DNA of 64,000 nt from JBHEBG01 sp046557915. GTDB taxonomy: Bacteria; Bacteroidota; Bacteroidia; Flavobacteriales; Flavobacteriaceae. Below, in pieces: positions 49,914-58,305 of the stretch. Under the pieces are notes generated by a model that saw only the letters and a program-made list of their open reading frames with translations, did no database searches and was not told the origin of the DNA. Positions within the stretch are counted from its first letter, which is position 1; the number at the start of each line of letters is the position of its first letter. The position numbers and the translations under genes were made by a program. The stretch spans positions 667,881 through 731,880 of the forward strand of contig NZ_JBHEBG010000002.1 in assembly GCF_046557915.1 (NCBI RefSeq), written 5' to 3'.

Positions 49914-52337
49914 ATGATGCTTAAAAATTTATTTCTCTTTACCCTAATCAGTTTTTCCTTTTTTACCCTTAGTGCCCAACAAACTATAAATGGCAGCGTA
50001 GCCGGAGATGATGGTACTCCTTTGGCATTTGCCAACGTATTGCTACAACAAGAAACGGATTCCATTTTGGTAAAAGGTGCCATCACAGACGAAAATGGCA
50101 ATTATTTGTTTGAGAATATCAGTCCTGGAAATTATATAATCACCGCAAGCACGGTAGGTTTTGAAACCAAAACCACGCCCCCATTTCAACTTGGTCAAAA
50201 TACGGATTACACGGTCCCTAATATTGGTCTAACGGCGGGTTTGGCTTTGGATGAAGTAGTGGTGCAAACCACCAAGCCCCTATATGTGCAAAAAATAGAC
50301 AGAATGGTCATTAACGTGGAAAGTAGTATTGTTTCCGCAGGTGCCTCTGCCTTGGAGGTTTTAGAAAGGTCGCCAGGTGTTATTGTAGACAGGCAAAACA
50401 GCAGTATATCGCTTTCAGGAAAGAGTGGAGTGGTAGTAATGATCAACGGAAAAATTAGTTATATGCCCCAGGACAGTTTAGTGCAACTTCTGGAAGGGAT
50501 GAGCTCCGACAATATTGAGACGATAGAACTAATTACAACACCCCCTGCCAATTTTGATGCAGAAGGAAATGCAGGTTTCATAAATATTGTTCTCAAAAAG
50601 AGGGCAGACCTTGGCCTAAATGGCACCTATTCGCTTTCAACGGGCATAGGAAACGGGACCAACATATCCAACAACATTAGTTTTAACTACAGAAAGGACA
50701 AAATAAATCTGTTTGGCAATTATTCTTTTCTTAGGGATAGCCAGGGTCAACAGTTCGATTTTTCGCGTAGTTTCCAAAACCAGAACAATCTTCCTGCAAC
50801 GTTGCGTACGGTGTCGGACAGAGACCCAGTTCAGAGAAATCACAACTTACGTTTGGGGCTAGATTATCAAACTTCCGAAAAAACAGTAATCGGGGTACTG
50901 CTAAGTGCTTATGACAATAAATGGACCATGGATGCATTAAACAACAGCATCGAAACAGAAAATAGTTCACCCATTTCTTTTGTAGAGCTTATTACCACAG
51001 AAAGAAACCAATGGCAGAATTTTAGTTCTAACCTAAATTTTAAACACAACTTTACTGATAATAAGTTTATCAGTTTCGACTTGGACTATTTGCATTATTA
51101 CGATGAGAATCCGACGGATTACGTCAATAGTTTTTTTGATGGAAATAACTCCTTACTTAGGGAAGAGCTTACCAATAGTGATAAAACAACGCCCATAAAC
51201 ATTGTGGTGGGAAAAGTAGACTACAGCAATCAATTGAACGATAACATAAAAATTGAGACCGGTGTAAAAGCGGTTGTTTCAAACTTTGAAAATGATGTTT
51301 CCGTGGCAACTTTTGATGGACAGGCATTTGTGGAAGACCCAACATTGACCAATAAAAGTAATTTAGATGAGCGTATTCTTGCTGCTTATAGTGCAATGGA
51401 TTATAAACTTAGCGACAAAACCTCCTTTAAATTGGGGCTTAGGTATGAGCATACCGATTCGGAGCTAGATACAGAGACTGGTGGAAGGGTGGTAGATAGG
51501 GAATTTGGTAAATTGTTCCCAAGTGTTTTTGTTTCCCATGCAGTCAATGATAGTCTTAGTTTTAATGCTTCATACTCCAAAAGAATAACACGCCCCACTT
51601 TTAACAATTTGGCGCCCTTTGTAATCTTCTTGGACCCCACCACCTTTATCTCCGGTAATTCTGCACTTCAACCATCCATATCCAATGCTTTGAAATTTGA
51701 CACTAACTATCGTAACATTTTGCTGTCTTTTCAGTATACCATTCAGGATGAACCAATTTCCAACTTTCAGGAAAGGTTCGATGATGCTACCGGAAGGCTT
51801 TTCTTTGAAGCCGCCAATAACGATGAGAGTAGATTGTTCACTATTACCCTTGGACTCCCGATAAATGTGGTTAGTTGGTGGAAAATGCAGAACAATTTTA
51901 TTTATCAGAATACACAGGTAGATGCGGTCTTAAGAGGGGACTCTTTTAGTTTTGAACAAAACTCTTTTAATGCAAACAGTTCGCAGACATTTACTATTGC
52001 CGAAGATTTTACTGCAGAAATCAATCTAAATTATTTTGGCCCCGGACTATTCGGAATTAGGAGTTTCGATGGTGTTTTTGGGATGAATATCGGTTTTCAG
52101 AAGAAGTTTGGTGATAAATGGGGCACACTCCGTTTTAGTGTAAATGATGTTTTGGAATCTTTTGAATTTACCGGTAGGACAACTATTCCCGAACAAAATT
52201 TAAATACGGTAAACACTTTTGATTTTAGCAACAGAACTTTTACCTTAACCTACTCCAGAAATTTTGGAAACAGTAAATTAAAATCGGCACGTCAGAGAGG
52301 CACCGGATCAGATGAGGAAAGAAGACGTGTAAATTAG
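49914..52337 (+). CDS. TonB-dependent outer-membrane receptor (carboxypeptidase-regulatory-like domain)
   Basis: An 807-residue outer-membrane protein. After a signal peptide (FLFTLISFSFFTLSAQ), a carboxypeptidase-D regulatory-like domain spans about residues 22-105 (INGSVAGDDGTPLAFANVLLQQ, GNYIITASTVGFET). A plug (LDEVVVQTTKPLYVQKIDRMVINVESSI, VLERSPGVIVD) follows, and then an about 550-residue beta-barrel of the OMP_b-brl_3 type. No SusD partner or sigma/anti-sigma pair is nearby, so the substrate cannot be guessed; metal-peptide or lipid uptake are usual. Start could be either of two adjacent ATGs. Confidence 0.93.
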   Translation: MMLKNLFLFTLISFSFFTLSAQQTINGSVAGDDGTPLAFANVLLQQETDSILVKGAITDENGNYLFENISPGNYIITASTVGFETKTTPPFQLGQNTDYTVPNIGLTAGLALDEVVVQTTKPLYVQKIDRMVINVESSIVSAGASALEVLERSPGVIVDRQNSSISLSGKSGVVVMINGKISYMPQDSLVQLLEGMSSDNIETIELITTPPANFDAEGNAGFINIVLKKRADLGLNGTYSLSTGIGNGTNISNNISFNYRKDKINLFGNYSFLRDSQGQQFDFSRSFQNQNNLPATLRTVSDRDPVQRNHNLRLGLDYQTSEKTVIGVLLSAYDNKWTMDALNNSIETENSSPISFVELITTERNQWQNFSSNLNFKHNFTDNKFISFDLDYLHYYDENPTDYVNSFFDGNNSLLREELTNSDKTTPINIVVGKVDYSNQLNDNIKIETGVKAVVSNFENDVSVATFDGQAFVEDPTLTNKSNLDERILAAYSAMDYKLSDKTSFKLGLRYEHTDSELDTETGGRVVDREFGKLFPSVFVSHAVNDSLSFNASYSKRITRPTFNNLAPFVIFLDPTTFISGNSALQPSISNALKFDTNYRNILLSFQYTIQDEPISNFQERFDDATGRLFFEAANNDESRLFTITLGLPINVVSWWKMQNNFIYQNTQVDAVLRGDSFSFEQNSFNANSSQTFTIAEDFTAEINLNYFGPGLFGIRSFDGVFGMNIGFQKKFGDKWGTLRFSVNDVLESFEFTGRTTIPEQNLNTVNTFDFSNRTFTLTYSRNFGNSKLKSARQRGTGSDEERRRVN

Positions 52338-52348
52338 AGGGTACCGCT

Positions 52349-52795
52349 ATGAACATTAAAAGAGCTACTTTAGATGATGTAGACCTGTTGGCACCAATGT
52401 TAGATGCCTACAGGGTCTTTTACAAACAGGACAGTGATATACGGGCCTGTAGATTATTTCTGCAACAACGCTTGGGCAACGATGAATCTGTTGTTTTTTT
52501 TGCCCAGATAAACAACACTCCAGTAGGGTTTACACAACTCTATAGGTCCTTCTCTTCCGTTAGTCTAAAGCCCGTTTTTATTCTAAACGACCTTTATGTG
52601 GATCATGGGCATCGAAAAAAAGGCGTTGGCGAAGCTTTATTAAATGCAGCTAAGGACCATTGTATCACTAAAAAATTTAAAGGTTTGGCTTTGGAGACAG
52701 CCAAGGACAATCCGGCACAAAAACTCTATGAACGCTTGGAGTGGCAAAAAGATTCGCAATGTTTTCATTACTTTTGGACCGCTCCCATATCCTAA
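52349..52795 (+). CDS. GNAT-family acetyltransferase
   Basis: A 148-residue GNAT: LAPMLDAYRVFYKQDSD near residue 13, FVLNDLYVDHGHRKKGVGEALLNAAKDH-type motif A near 80 (here FILNDLYV), and LALETAKDNPAQKLYERLEWQKDS near 112. The substrate is unknown. It starts 11 bp after the receptor stop, so it may be read with it; 38 bp separate it from trmD. Confidence 0.86.
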   Translation: MNIKRATLDDVDLLAPMLDAYRVFYKQDSDIRACRLFLQQRLGNDESVVFFAQINNTPVGFTQLYRSFSSVSLKPVFILNDLYVDHGHRKKGVGEALLNAAKDHCITKKFKGLALETAKDNPAQKLYERLEWQKDSQCFHYFWTAPIS

Positions 52796-52833
52796 TTCGC
52801 TTTAGGACCGAAAGCACAAAGTAAAACTATCCT

Positions 52834-53508
52834 ATGCGCATCGATATAATTACTGTACTCCCCGAGCTATTGAAGAGTCCCTTCGAGGCTTCAATACTCA
52901 AAAGGGCCATAGATAAGGGCCATGTAGAAGTACATATGCATAACCTGAGGGACTATACCGACAAGAGTTACAATCAGATAGACGACTATCAATTTGGTGG
53001 TGGGGCCGGTATGGTTATGATGATAGAACCCATTGATAAATGTATAGCAGGTTTGAAAGCAGAACGTTCTTATGACGAGGTAATTTATATGACCCCCGAT
53101 GGGGAAACCCTACATCAAAAAATGGCGAATAGTCTATCGCTCTTAAAAAATATTATTATCCTCTGCGGTCACTACAAAGGTGTAGACCAAAGAGTTAGGG
53201 ACAAATTGATCACTAAAGAGATTTCCATAGGCGACTATGTATTATCTGGCGGGGAACTGGGAGCGGCAGTTCTTTGCGATGCGGTAATACGGTTGATTCC
53301 AGGGGTATTGAACAATGAAACTTCTGCACTGACAGATACTTTCCAAGACGATCTTTTGGCACCGCCAGTATACACAAGACCTGCCGAATACAAAGGAATG
53401 AAAGTCCCAGAGGTACTGTTAAGCGGTAACTTTCCGGAAATTGAGAAATGGCGCGAAGCCAAAGCCTATGAAAGAACGGAAAAACGTAGACCCGATTTAT
53501 TGAAATAA
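52834..53508 (+). CDS. trmD: tRNA (guanine-N1)-methyltransferase TrmD
   Basis: TrmD methylates G37 of tRNAs with GNN anticodons to prevent frameshifts. The 224-residue SPOUT enzyme has MRIDIITVLPELL at the start, YQFGGGAGMVMMIEPI near residue 51, LCGHYKGVDQRV near 111, and the knot region ISIGDYVLSGGELGA near 131. RPAEYKGMKVPEVLLSGN is near 180. Normal length. In many bacteria trmD directly precedes rplS; here a 112-residue membrane-protein gene comes between. Confidence 0.97.
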   Translation: MRIDIITVLPELLKSPFEASILKRAIDKGHVEVHMHNLRDYTDKSYNQIDDYQFGGGAGMVMMIEPIDKCIAGLKAERSYDEVIYMTPDGETLHQKMANSLSLLKNIIILCGHYKGVDQRVRDKLITKEISIGDYVLSGGELGAAVLCDAVIRLIPGVLNNETSALTDTFQDDLLAPPVYTRPAEYKGMKVPEVLLSGNFPEIEKWREAKAYERTEKRRPDLLK

Positions 53509-53513
53509 GAAAA

Positions 53514-53852
53514 ATGAACGAAAACATTCCCGTATTGCTTTCCGTAGGTTCTTTTCTCCATGCTGTAGGGCAATTGCTTTTATTGGTTATTTCCGTTATA
53601 CTTTTCCTTAAGCAAAAGTCTTTTGCATCGATACTGATGTTGCTGGGGATCTCCTTTTCCGTACTCTTTGGCATTGGTGGTTTTGTGATGTTGACCCTAG
53701 CCAGTAAGACCGGCCCGGAAGCCATACTAAGGATACAAGGTATATTCTCTATTATCAATGGAATCTCCCATTTGGTATTTGCCATAGGTGTTTTACTATT
53801 GATTTTAACAGTGATAAAAAAAATGAATGGTTCTATGAATAGTGCCAAATAG
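53514..53852 (+). CDS. Small integral membrane protein between trmD and rplS
   Basis: A 112-residue protein with three to four hydrophobic segments (LLSVGSFLHAVGQLLLLVISVILFL, ASILMLLGISFSVLFGIGGFVMLT, ISHLVFAIGVLLLILTVI) and short charged tails. I recognise no family. It starts 5 bp after trmD and ends before a separate promoter for rplS, so it is likely a trmD-cistron partner. A lineage-specific insertion into the trmD-rplS order is the simplest view. Confidence 0.7.
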   Translation: MNENIPVLLSVGSFLHAVGQLLLLVISVILFLKQKSFASILMLLGISFSVLFGIGGFVMLTLASKTGPEAILRIQGIFSIINGISHLVFAIGVLLLILTVIKKMNGSMNSAK

Positions 53853-53879
53853 CTCCTTCTTAAAAAAGCACTATTTCCC

Positions 53880-53909
53880 TTGTTGGTAAACAATTATTAT
53901 CTATTTTTG
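53880..53909 (+). promoter_or_regulatory. Bacteroidota-type promoter of rplS
   Basis: TTG at 53880-53882 and a perfect -7 element TATTTTTG at 53902-53909 are separated by 19 nt. The predicted leader, about 60 nt, contains the hairpin at 53918-53955. Confidence 0.75.
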
Positions 53910-53917
53910 CAGTCGGT

Positions 53918-53955
53918 AAAATCAACCTCTGACGAAAATCGTGAATGTTGGTTTT
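53918..53955 (+). ncRNA. Candidate L19 (rplS) ribosomal-protein leader hairpin
   Basis: The first arm AAAATCAAC (53918-53926) pairs with GTTGGTTTT (53947-53955) over 9 bp with one U-G wobble, and an inner ACGA/TCGT helix (53932-53935, 53939-53942) caps it with an AAA loop. Asymmetric internal loops separate the two helices. The hairpin ends 21 nt before the rplS ATG and starts just after the promoter. This is the geometry of an autoregulatory ribosomal-protein leader. I recall that an L19 leader motif has been proposed for Flavobacteria, but I cannot check that here. Confidence 0.6.
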
Positions 53956-53976
53956 AAATAATTGAAAACCATACAA

Positions 53977-54327
53977 ATGGAAGCATTAATAAAATTTGTT
54001 GAAGACGAATTTGTTCCTAAAAAAGAATTTCCCAAATTCTCTGCTGGTGATACCATCACCGTTTATTATGAAATTAAGGAAGGAGAAAAAAAGCGTACCC
54101 AGTTTTTTAGAGGGGTTGTAATCCAAAGAAGAGGTAGCGGTTCCACAGAAACGTTTACTATTCGTAAGATATCTGGCACCGTAGGTGTTGAGCGTATTTT
54201 CCCTGTAAATATGCCCGCCCTACAGAAAATTGAGGTCAATAAAAAAGGTAAAGTACGTAGAGCTCGTATTTTCTACTTTAGAGGTCTTACCGGTAAAAAG
54301 GCAAGAATTAAAGAAGTACGTGCTTAA
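53977..54327 (+). CDS. rplS: Large-subunit ribosomal protein bL19
   Basis: bL19 sits at the subunit interface of the 50S particle. The protein has 116 residues from the ATG at 53977 (MEALIKFVEDEFVP). FSAGDTITVYYEIKEGEKKRTQFFRGVVIQRRGSG covers residues 23-57, FTIRKISGTVGVERIFP follows, and a basic tail KVRRARIFYFRGLTGKKARIKE completes it. An ATG at 53962 would add five residues but would place the start just past the hairpin; the family start is 53977. It has its own promoter and a strong terminator, so it is expressed separately from trmD. Confidence 0.97.
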   Translation: MEALIKFVEDEFVPKKEFPKFSAGDTITVYYEIKEGEKKRTQFFRGVVIQRRGSGSTETFTIRKISGTVGVERIFPVNMPALQKIEVNKKGKVRRARIFYFRGLTGKKARIKEVRA

Positions 54328-54348
54328 TACTTTAAAATTAAAGAGATT

Positions 54349-54382
54349 AAAAAAACCGAAAGCAATGCTTTCGGTTTTTTTT
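54349..54382. terminator. Bidirectional intrinsic terminator
   Basis: AAAAACCGAAAGC (54351-54363) and GCTTTCGGTTTTT (54367-54379) are a perfect 13-bp inverted repeat around AAT, between the convergent rplS and rocD. Confidence 0.95.
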
Positions 54383-54400
54383 ATAATACACTTACTACAG

Positions 54401-55681
54401 TTAACACTCAAAAGCTCTTAAAGTAGTTGTTATAATAGATACACAATCTAATAATTGTTCTTCCGTCATTACCAAAGGAGGTGCAAAACGGATGATATTG
54501 CCATGAGTAGGCTTGGCCAACAGGCCATTTTCCTTCAAGGCGATGCAAATGTCCCAGGCCGTTGTGCTTTCTTCAGTATCATTTATTAAAATGGCATTTA
54601 AAAGCCCTTTGCCCCGTACGGCGTTGACAATATTACAAGTAGGGATAAATGCATTTAGCTCTTTACGGAATAATTCACCAAGCTCATACGCATTTTGTGC
54701 CAATTGCTCCTCTTTTACAACGTCTAGTGCGGCTATACCCACTGCTGCAGCTATTGGATTACCACCAAAGGTACTTCCATGATTACCCGGACGTATTACC
54801 CCCATGATGTTATCGTTGGCCAAAACACCGGAAACCGGATATACACCACCAGACAACGCTTTTCCTAAAATCAAAATATCGGGTTTTACCTCGGGTGTAC
54901 CACTGCAATGCTTGTTCTCACAGCCACAGTTTCCGCAGGTGGCCAACAACCTTCCTGTACGGGCTATTCCCGTTTGCACTTCATCTGCTATAAAAAGTAC
55001 ATTATACTGCTCACAGAGTGCTTTAGCAGCCTTTAAATAGCTTTCTGATGGAACATAGACCCCTGCTTCACCTTGAATGGGTTCTACCAAAAAACCGGCC
55101 ACATTCGGGTTCTCGGACAAAGCGGTTTCAAGAGCGGTTAGATTATCATATTCAATTTTGATGAACCCTTTCGTATACGGACCAAAATTCTTTCGGGCAA
55201 CTTGATCATTGGAAAATGAAATGATGGTTGTGGTACGCCCATGAAAATTGTTCTCACATACTATGATCTGTGCTTTATTCTCCGGAATGCCTTTTTTCTC
55301 ATAAGACCATTTCCGGCAAAGTTTTAAAGCTGTTTCCACAGCTTCGGCACCTGTGTTCATCGGAAGTAGTTTATCAAAACCAAAGGTTTCCGTGGCGTAC
55401 TTCTCAAATTTACCCAGCATATCGTTATAAAATGCCCGGGACGTAAGTGTTAATGTTTGGGCCTGATTGGTCATGGCCCCAATAATTTTAGGGTGACAAT
55501 GTCCCTGGTTCACCGCCGAATAAGCAGATAAAAAATCGTAATACTTCTTTCCTTCCACGTCCCATACGTGCACTCCTTCTCCCCTGTTTAATACTACAGG
55601 GAGCGGATGGTAATTATGAGCTCCGTGTTTTTTTTCCAATGCAATGGCATCTTGGGTGCTTGTTGTTTCCAAAACTGACAT
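54401..55681 (-). CDS. rocD: Ornithine aminotransferase (ornithine--oxo-acid transaminase)
   Basis: RocD converts ornithine and 2-oxoglutarate to glutamate semialdehyde and glutamate. The 426-residue fold-type I PLP enzyme has YDFLSAYSAVNQGHCHPKI near residue 48, MNTGAEAVETALKL near 108, and the PLP-binding aspartate in LFIADEVQTGIARTGR near 233. The Schiff-base lysine is residue 274 (ILGKALSGG). Between these sits an insert, residues 249-259, with four cysteines (C-x2-C-x-C-x4-C), not found in the classical enzyme. It could bind a metal. Otherwise of normal length. Confidence 0.95.
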   Translation of the reverse strand: MSVLETTSTQDAIALEKKHGAHNYHPLPVVLNRGEGVHVWDVEGKKYYDFLSAYSAVNQGHCHPKIIGAMTNQAQTLTLTSRAFYNDMLGKFEKYATETFGFDKLLPMNTGAEAVETALKLCRKWSYEKKGIPENKAQIIVCENNFHGRTTTIISFSNDQVARKNFGPYTKGFIKIEYDNLTALETALSENPNVAGFLVEPIQGEAGVYVPSESYLKAAKALCEQYNVLFIADEVQTGIARTGRLLATCGNCGCENKHCSGTPEVKPDILILGKALSGGVYPVSGVLANDNIMGVIRPGNHGSTFGGNPIAAAVGIAALDVVKEEQLAQNAYELGELFRKELNAFIPTCNIVNAVRGKGLLNAILINDTEESTTAWDICIALKENGLLAKPTHGNIIRFAPPLVMTEEQLLDCVSIITTTLRAFEC

Positions 55682-55806
55682 AACCTAGAATATTTTAAAT
55701 AAAACTTCAGTAATTCCTTCTTAGGGAGAGAAATCATCCTACGTAGAGGCTGCAAATTACTAAATATTTAATCAATCCTAACTAGAAACAACGAAGATAA
55801 TTATCC

Positions 55807-56187
55807 CTATAATTTATTGGTTAAGGCAGATATTTGTAGTTCTAAACGCTTTAATTCCCGCAGCAAATCGTTTTTATCCATTTGCATCCATACATATAAC
55901 TTTAGCATCCCCATAACTATCATACATAAGAAACCGGCTGCCGACCATTTAATTAGCTCATTGGTTACATCGGTATTAAAAAATGCTACAATACAGTACA
56001 CAAACAAAACAAAAATTACCAGATGTACTATATTCATAATTATCGCCAACCAACCCATTTTGCCCCTATAAACCTCATTGATTTTACCGAAAAGATTCTG
56101 TTCTCCCAATTCATCATAAAATTTTGCCTCTTCCTTGGTAAGTGCCTCTTTTATAAGCTCGTCTATTTTTTCTGTGTTTTTTTTCAT
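55807..56187 (-). CDS. Membrane protein (DUF6768-type) paired with an ECF sigma factor
   Basis: A 126-residue protein: a charged N-terminal helix (KIDELIKEALTKEEAKFYDELGEQNLF), two hydrophobic segments (IIMNIVHLVIFVLFVYCIVAFF and AAGFLCMIVMGMLKLYVWM) and a C-terminal coiled-coil helix (LLRELKRLELQISALTNKL). From memory this matches DUF6768. It starts 1 bp after the sigma-factor stop and is plausibly the membrane partner of the sigma, but no ASD-type anti-sigma domain is visible, so anti-sigma activity is only a guess. Confidence 0.75.
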   Translation of the reverse strand: MKKNTEKIDELIKEALTKEEAKFYDELGEQNLFGKINEVYRGKMGWLAIIMNIVHLVIFVLFVYCIVAFFNTDVTNELIKWSAAGFLCMIVMGMLKLYVWMQMDKNDLLRELKRLELQISALTNKL

Positions 56188-56188
56188 C

Positions 56189-56737
56189 CTACTTATTTTT
56201 TAAAATTGATTTTAATTTTTCGCGTGCATGGAAAAGCCTAGATTTTATGGTCCCCACGGAAACATCCAAGACACCGCTCATTTCCTTTAGCGAATATTCC
56301 TCCGTATAAAATAGCCTAATCACAATTTGTTGATCCTTAGGTAATTGTTTTATAGCTTTTTGGAGTCTTAAGATATCCGCTTCCCTATCGCTTGTATTTT
56401 CCTGTGTTTCGTATGGTTGTGCGGTTTTGGAGTAAACTTCTAGGTTCTCCCTTGTTTTTTTACCCTTTTCCAGGTAGTCCAAGGATTTTCTTGTAACAAT
56501 TCTTGTTGCCCAACTTCCAAAGCTGTTTGGGTCTTTTAGGCCAGATAATTTGTTCGCCATAATGCCCCAGCAGTCTTGCACAATATCCTTAGCTACTTCG
56601 GCATCATGTGTATACCAATACGAGTGCCTACATAGCTTAAGATGATATCTGTTTACCAGTAGCGACAAGGCCTTCTGGTTGCCAGAACGGTATTGCAACA
56701 CCAAGAGTCCGTCGAAAATTTTATTGCTTTTTTCCAT
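56189..56737 (-). CDS. ECF RNA polymerase sigma factor
   Basis: A 182-residue sigma-70 of the extracytoplasmic-function class. Region 2 is LVNRYHLKLCRHSYWYTHDAEVAKDIVQDCWG with FGSWATRIVTRKSLDYL. Region 4 is AIKQLPKDQQIVIRLFYTEEYSLKEMSGVLDVSVGTIKSRLFHAREKL, a clear helix-turn-helix. Such factors redirect polymerase to envelope or stress genes. Its own upstream region carries an ECF-like promoter (56752-56778). It is followed by the membrane protein gene and divergent from rlmD. Confidence 0.95.
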   Translation of the reverse strand: MEKSNKIFDGLLVLQYRSGNQKALSLLVNRYHLKLCRHSYWYTHDAEVAKDIVQDCWGIMANKLSGLKDPNSFGSWATRIVTRKSLDYLEKGKKTRENLEVYSKTAQPYETQENTSDREADILRLQKAIKQLPKDQQIVIRLFYTEEYSLKEMSGVLDVSVGTIKSRLFHAREKLKSILKNK

Positions 56738-56751
56738 ACTGCGTACACCTT

Positions 56752-56778
56752 TAAGACCGGAAAAAGGACAAAAGGTTC
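56752..56778 (-). promoter_or_regulatory. Candidate ECF-type autoregulatory promoter
   Basis: On the minus strand a GAACC (-35-like, 56774-56778) is followed after exactly 16 nt by GTCTTA (-10-like, 56752-56757), and the sigma-factor ATG lies 15 nt further at 56737. The AAC core and 16-nt spacing fit the ECF consensus. Autoregulation is inference. Confidence 0.5.
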
Positions 56779-56849
56779 AACTTTTTTCAAAGTATTTGAT
56801 CCTATTAAAGATAAGTGTTATAATTTCTGCTTAAATACATTCCTATTAG

Positions 56850-56857
56850 TACTTTTG
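56850..56857 (+). promoter_or_regulatory. -7 promoter element of rlmD
   Basis: A perfect TACTTTTG ends only 4 nt before the rlmD ATG (56862), predicting a nearly leaderless message. A CTG stands about 20 nt upstream in place of the -33 TTG. Confidence 0.6.
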
Positions 56858-56861
56858 CGCT

Positions 56862-58277
56862 ATGCGAAAAAGGAACAAAAGGCAAGTCTTTGAACACGTA
56901 GAGGTATTGGATGCAGGTGCCAAGGGAAAAACAATTGGCAAAGCTCCGGACGGAAGGGTTATTTTTCTGACCAACACAGTACCTGGCGATATTGTTGACG
57001 TGCAAACGACCAAAAAAAGGAAAGCCTACTTTGAGGGTATTGCCACCAATTTTCATTCGCTCTCCGACAAACGTGTTGCCCCGCAATGCCAACATTTTGG
57101 AGTATGTGGAGGGTGTAAATGGCAACATATGGGCTATGAGCACCAACTACGATACAAACAAAAGGAAGTAATCAACAACCTTACTCGTATAGGACATTTG
57201 GACCTACCGGAGGCTTCACCAATCTTAGGGGCCAAAAACCAATATTTTTATCGCAACAAAATGGAGTTTTCATTCTCGGATAGCAGATGGCTAACGTTAG
57301 ATGAGATAAATTCCGATCAGCAAATTAAGGATAAAAACGCCTTGGGTTTTCATATCCCGGGCATGTGGGATAAAATTTTGGATATCGAAAAATGCCATTT
57401 ACAAAGGGATCCTTCCAACGCCATAAGGCGAGAGATCAGAGATTTTTCCATTAACAACAACCTGTCTTTTTTTAACCCCAGAAACCAGAGCGGCCTGTTA
57501 AGAACACTTATGATACGAACATCGTCTAATGGTGAACTAATGGTACTATTGCAATTCTTTAAGAATGATATCGAAAAAATAAACCTGCTGTTAAATCATG
57601 TTATCAAGGTATTCCCAGAGATTACCTCTCTACAATATGTTGTGAATCAAAAAAAGAACGATACCATTTATGACCAGGAGGTCATCTGCCATTCGGGAAG
57701 AGATCATATCATAGAGGAAATGGAAGGGTTACAGTTTAAAATAAATGCAAAATCATTCTATCAGACCAATGCAGAACAAGCGTATGAACTTTATAAGATC
57801 ACTAGGGATTTTGCAGGTTTAACGGGGACAGAAATAGTTTATGACCTATACACCGGCACGGGTACCATAGCACAATTTGTCTCTAAAAAGGCAAAAAAAG
57901 TGGTTGGCATAGAGGCCGTGCCCGAGGCCATAGCCGATGCAAAGACCAACGCCATGGCCAATGGCGTTAAGAATGTAGATTTTTTTGCCGGCGACATGAA
58001 AAAAATTCTAAACCAAGACTTTATTACTGCCAACGGTGTGCCAGATGTTATCATAACCGACCCCCCAAGGGATGGTATGCATCAAGACGTAGTGAAACAA
58101 ATTTTAACCATCTCGCCAAAAAGAATTGTTTATGTAAGTTGTAACACTGCCACCCAAGCCAGGGATCTTGCCTTAATGAAAGATGATTATGTTGTTGAAA
58201 AAATACAACCAGTAGATATGTTTCCGCAAACACATCATGTAGAAAATGTTGTACTTTTGGAAAAGCGCCAAGCCTAA
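56862..58277 (+). CDS. rlmD: 23S rRNA (uracil-5-)-methyltransferase RlmD
   Basis: RlmD methylates uracil 1939 of 23S rRNA. The 471-residue protein has a TRAM-like N-terminal domain (GKAPDGRVIFLTNTVPGDIVDV) and an iron-sulfur ligand set (C76, C82, C85 in CQHFGVCGGC, plus a later Cys in IEKCHL). The SAM-binding LYTGTGTIAQFV is near residue 330, DPPRDGMHQ near 400, and the catalytic cysteine lies in VYVSCNTATQARDL near 425. Family assignment to RlmD rather than RlmC or TrmA follows from the cysteine set; the exact site is inferred. Start ATG at 56862 is fixed by the promoter. Confidence 0.93.
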   Translation: MRKRNKRQVFEHVEVLDAGAKGKTIGKAPDGRVIFLTNTVPGDIVDVQTTKKRKAYFEGIATNFHSLSDKRVAPQCQHFGVCGGCKWQHMGYEHQLRYKQKEVINNLTRIGHLDLPEASPILGAKNQYFYRNKMEFSFSDSRWLTLDEINSDQQIKDKNALGFHIPGMWDKILDIEKCHLQRDPSNAIRREIRDFSINNNLSFFNPRNQSGLLRTLMIRTSSNGELMVLLQFFKNDIEKINLLLNHVIKVFPEITSLQYVVNQKKNDTIYDQEVICHSGRDHIIEEMEGLQFKINAKSFYQTNAEQAYELYKITRDFAGLTGTEIVYDLYTGTGTIAQFVSKKAKKVVGIEAVPEAIADAKTNAMANGVKNVDFFAGDMKKILNQDFITANGVPDVIITDPPRDGMHQDVVKQILTISPKRIVYVSCNTATQARDLALMKDDYVVEKIQPVDMFPQTHHVENVVLLEKRQA

Positions 58278-58305
58278 TTGCTAATGGTAAATACGAAGAT
58301 TTTTT

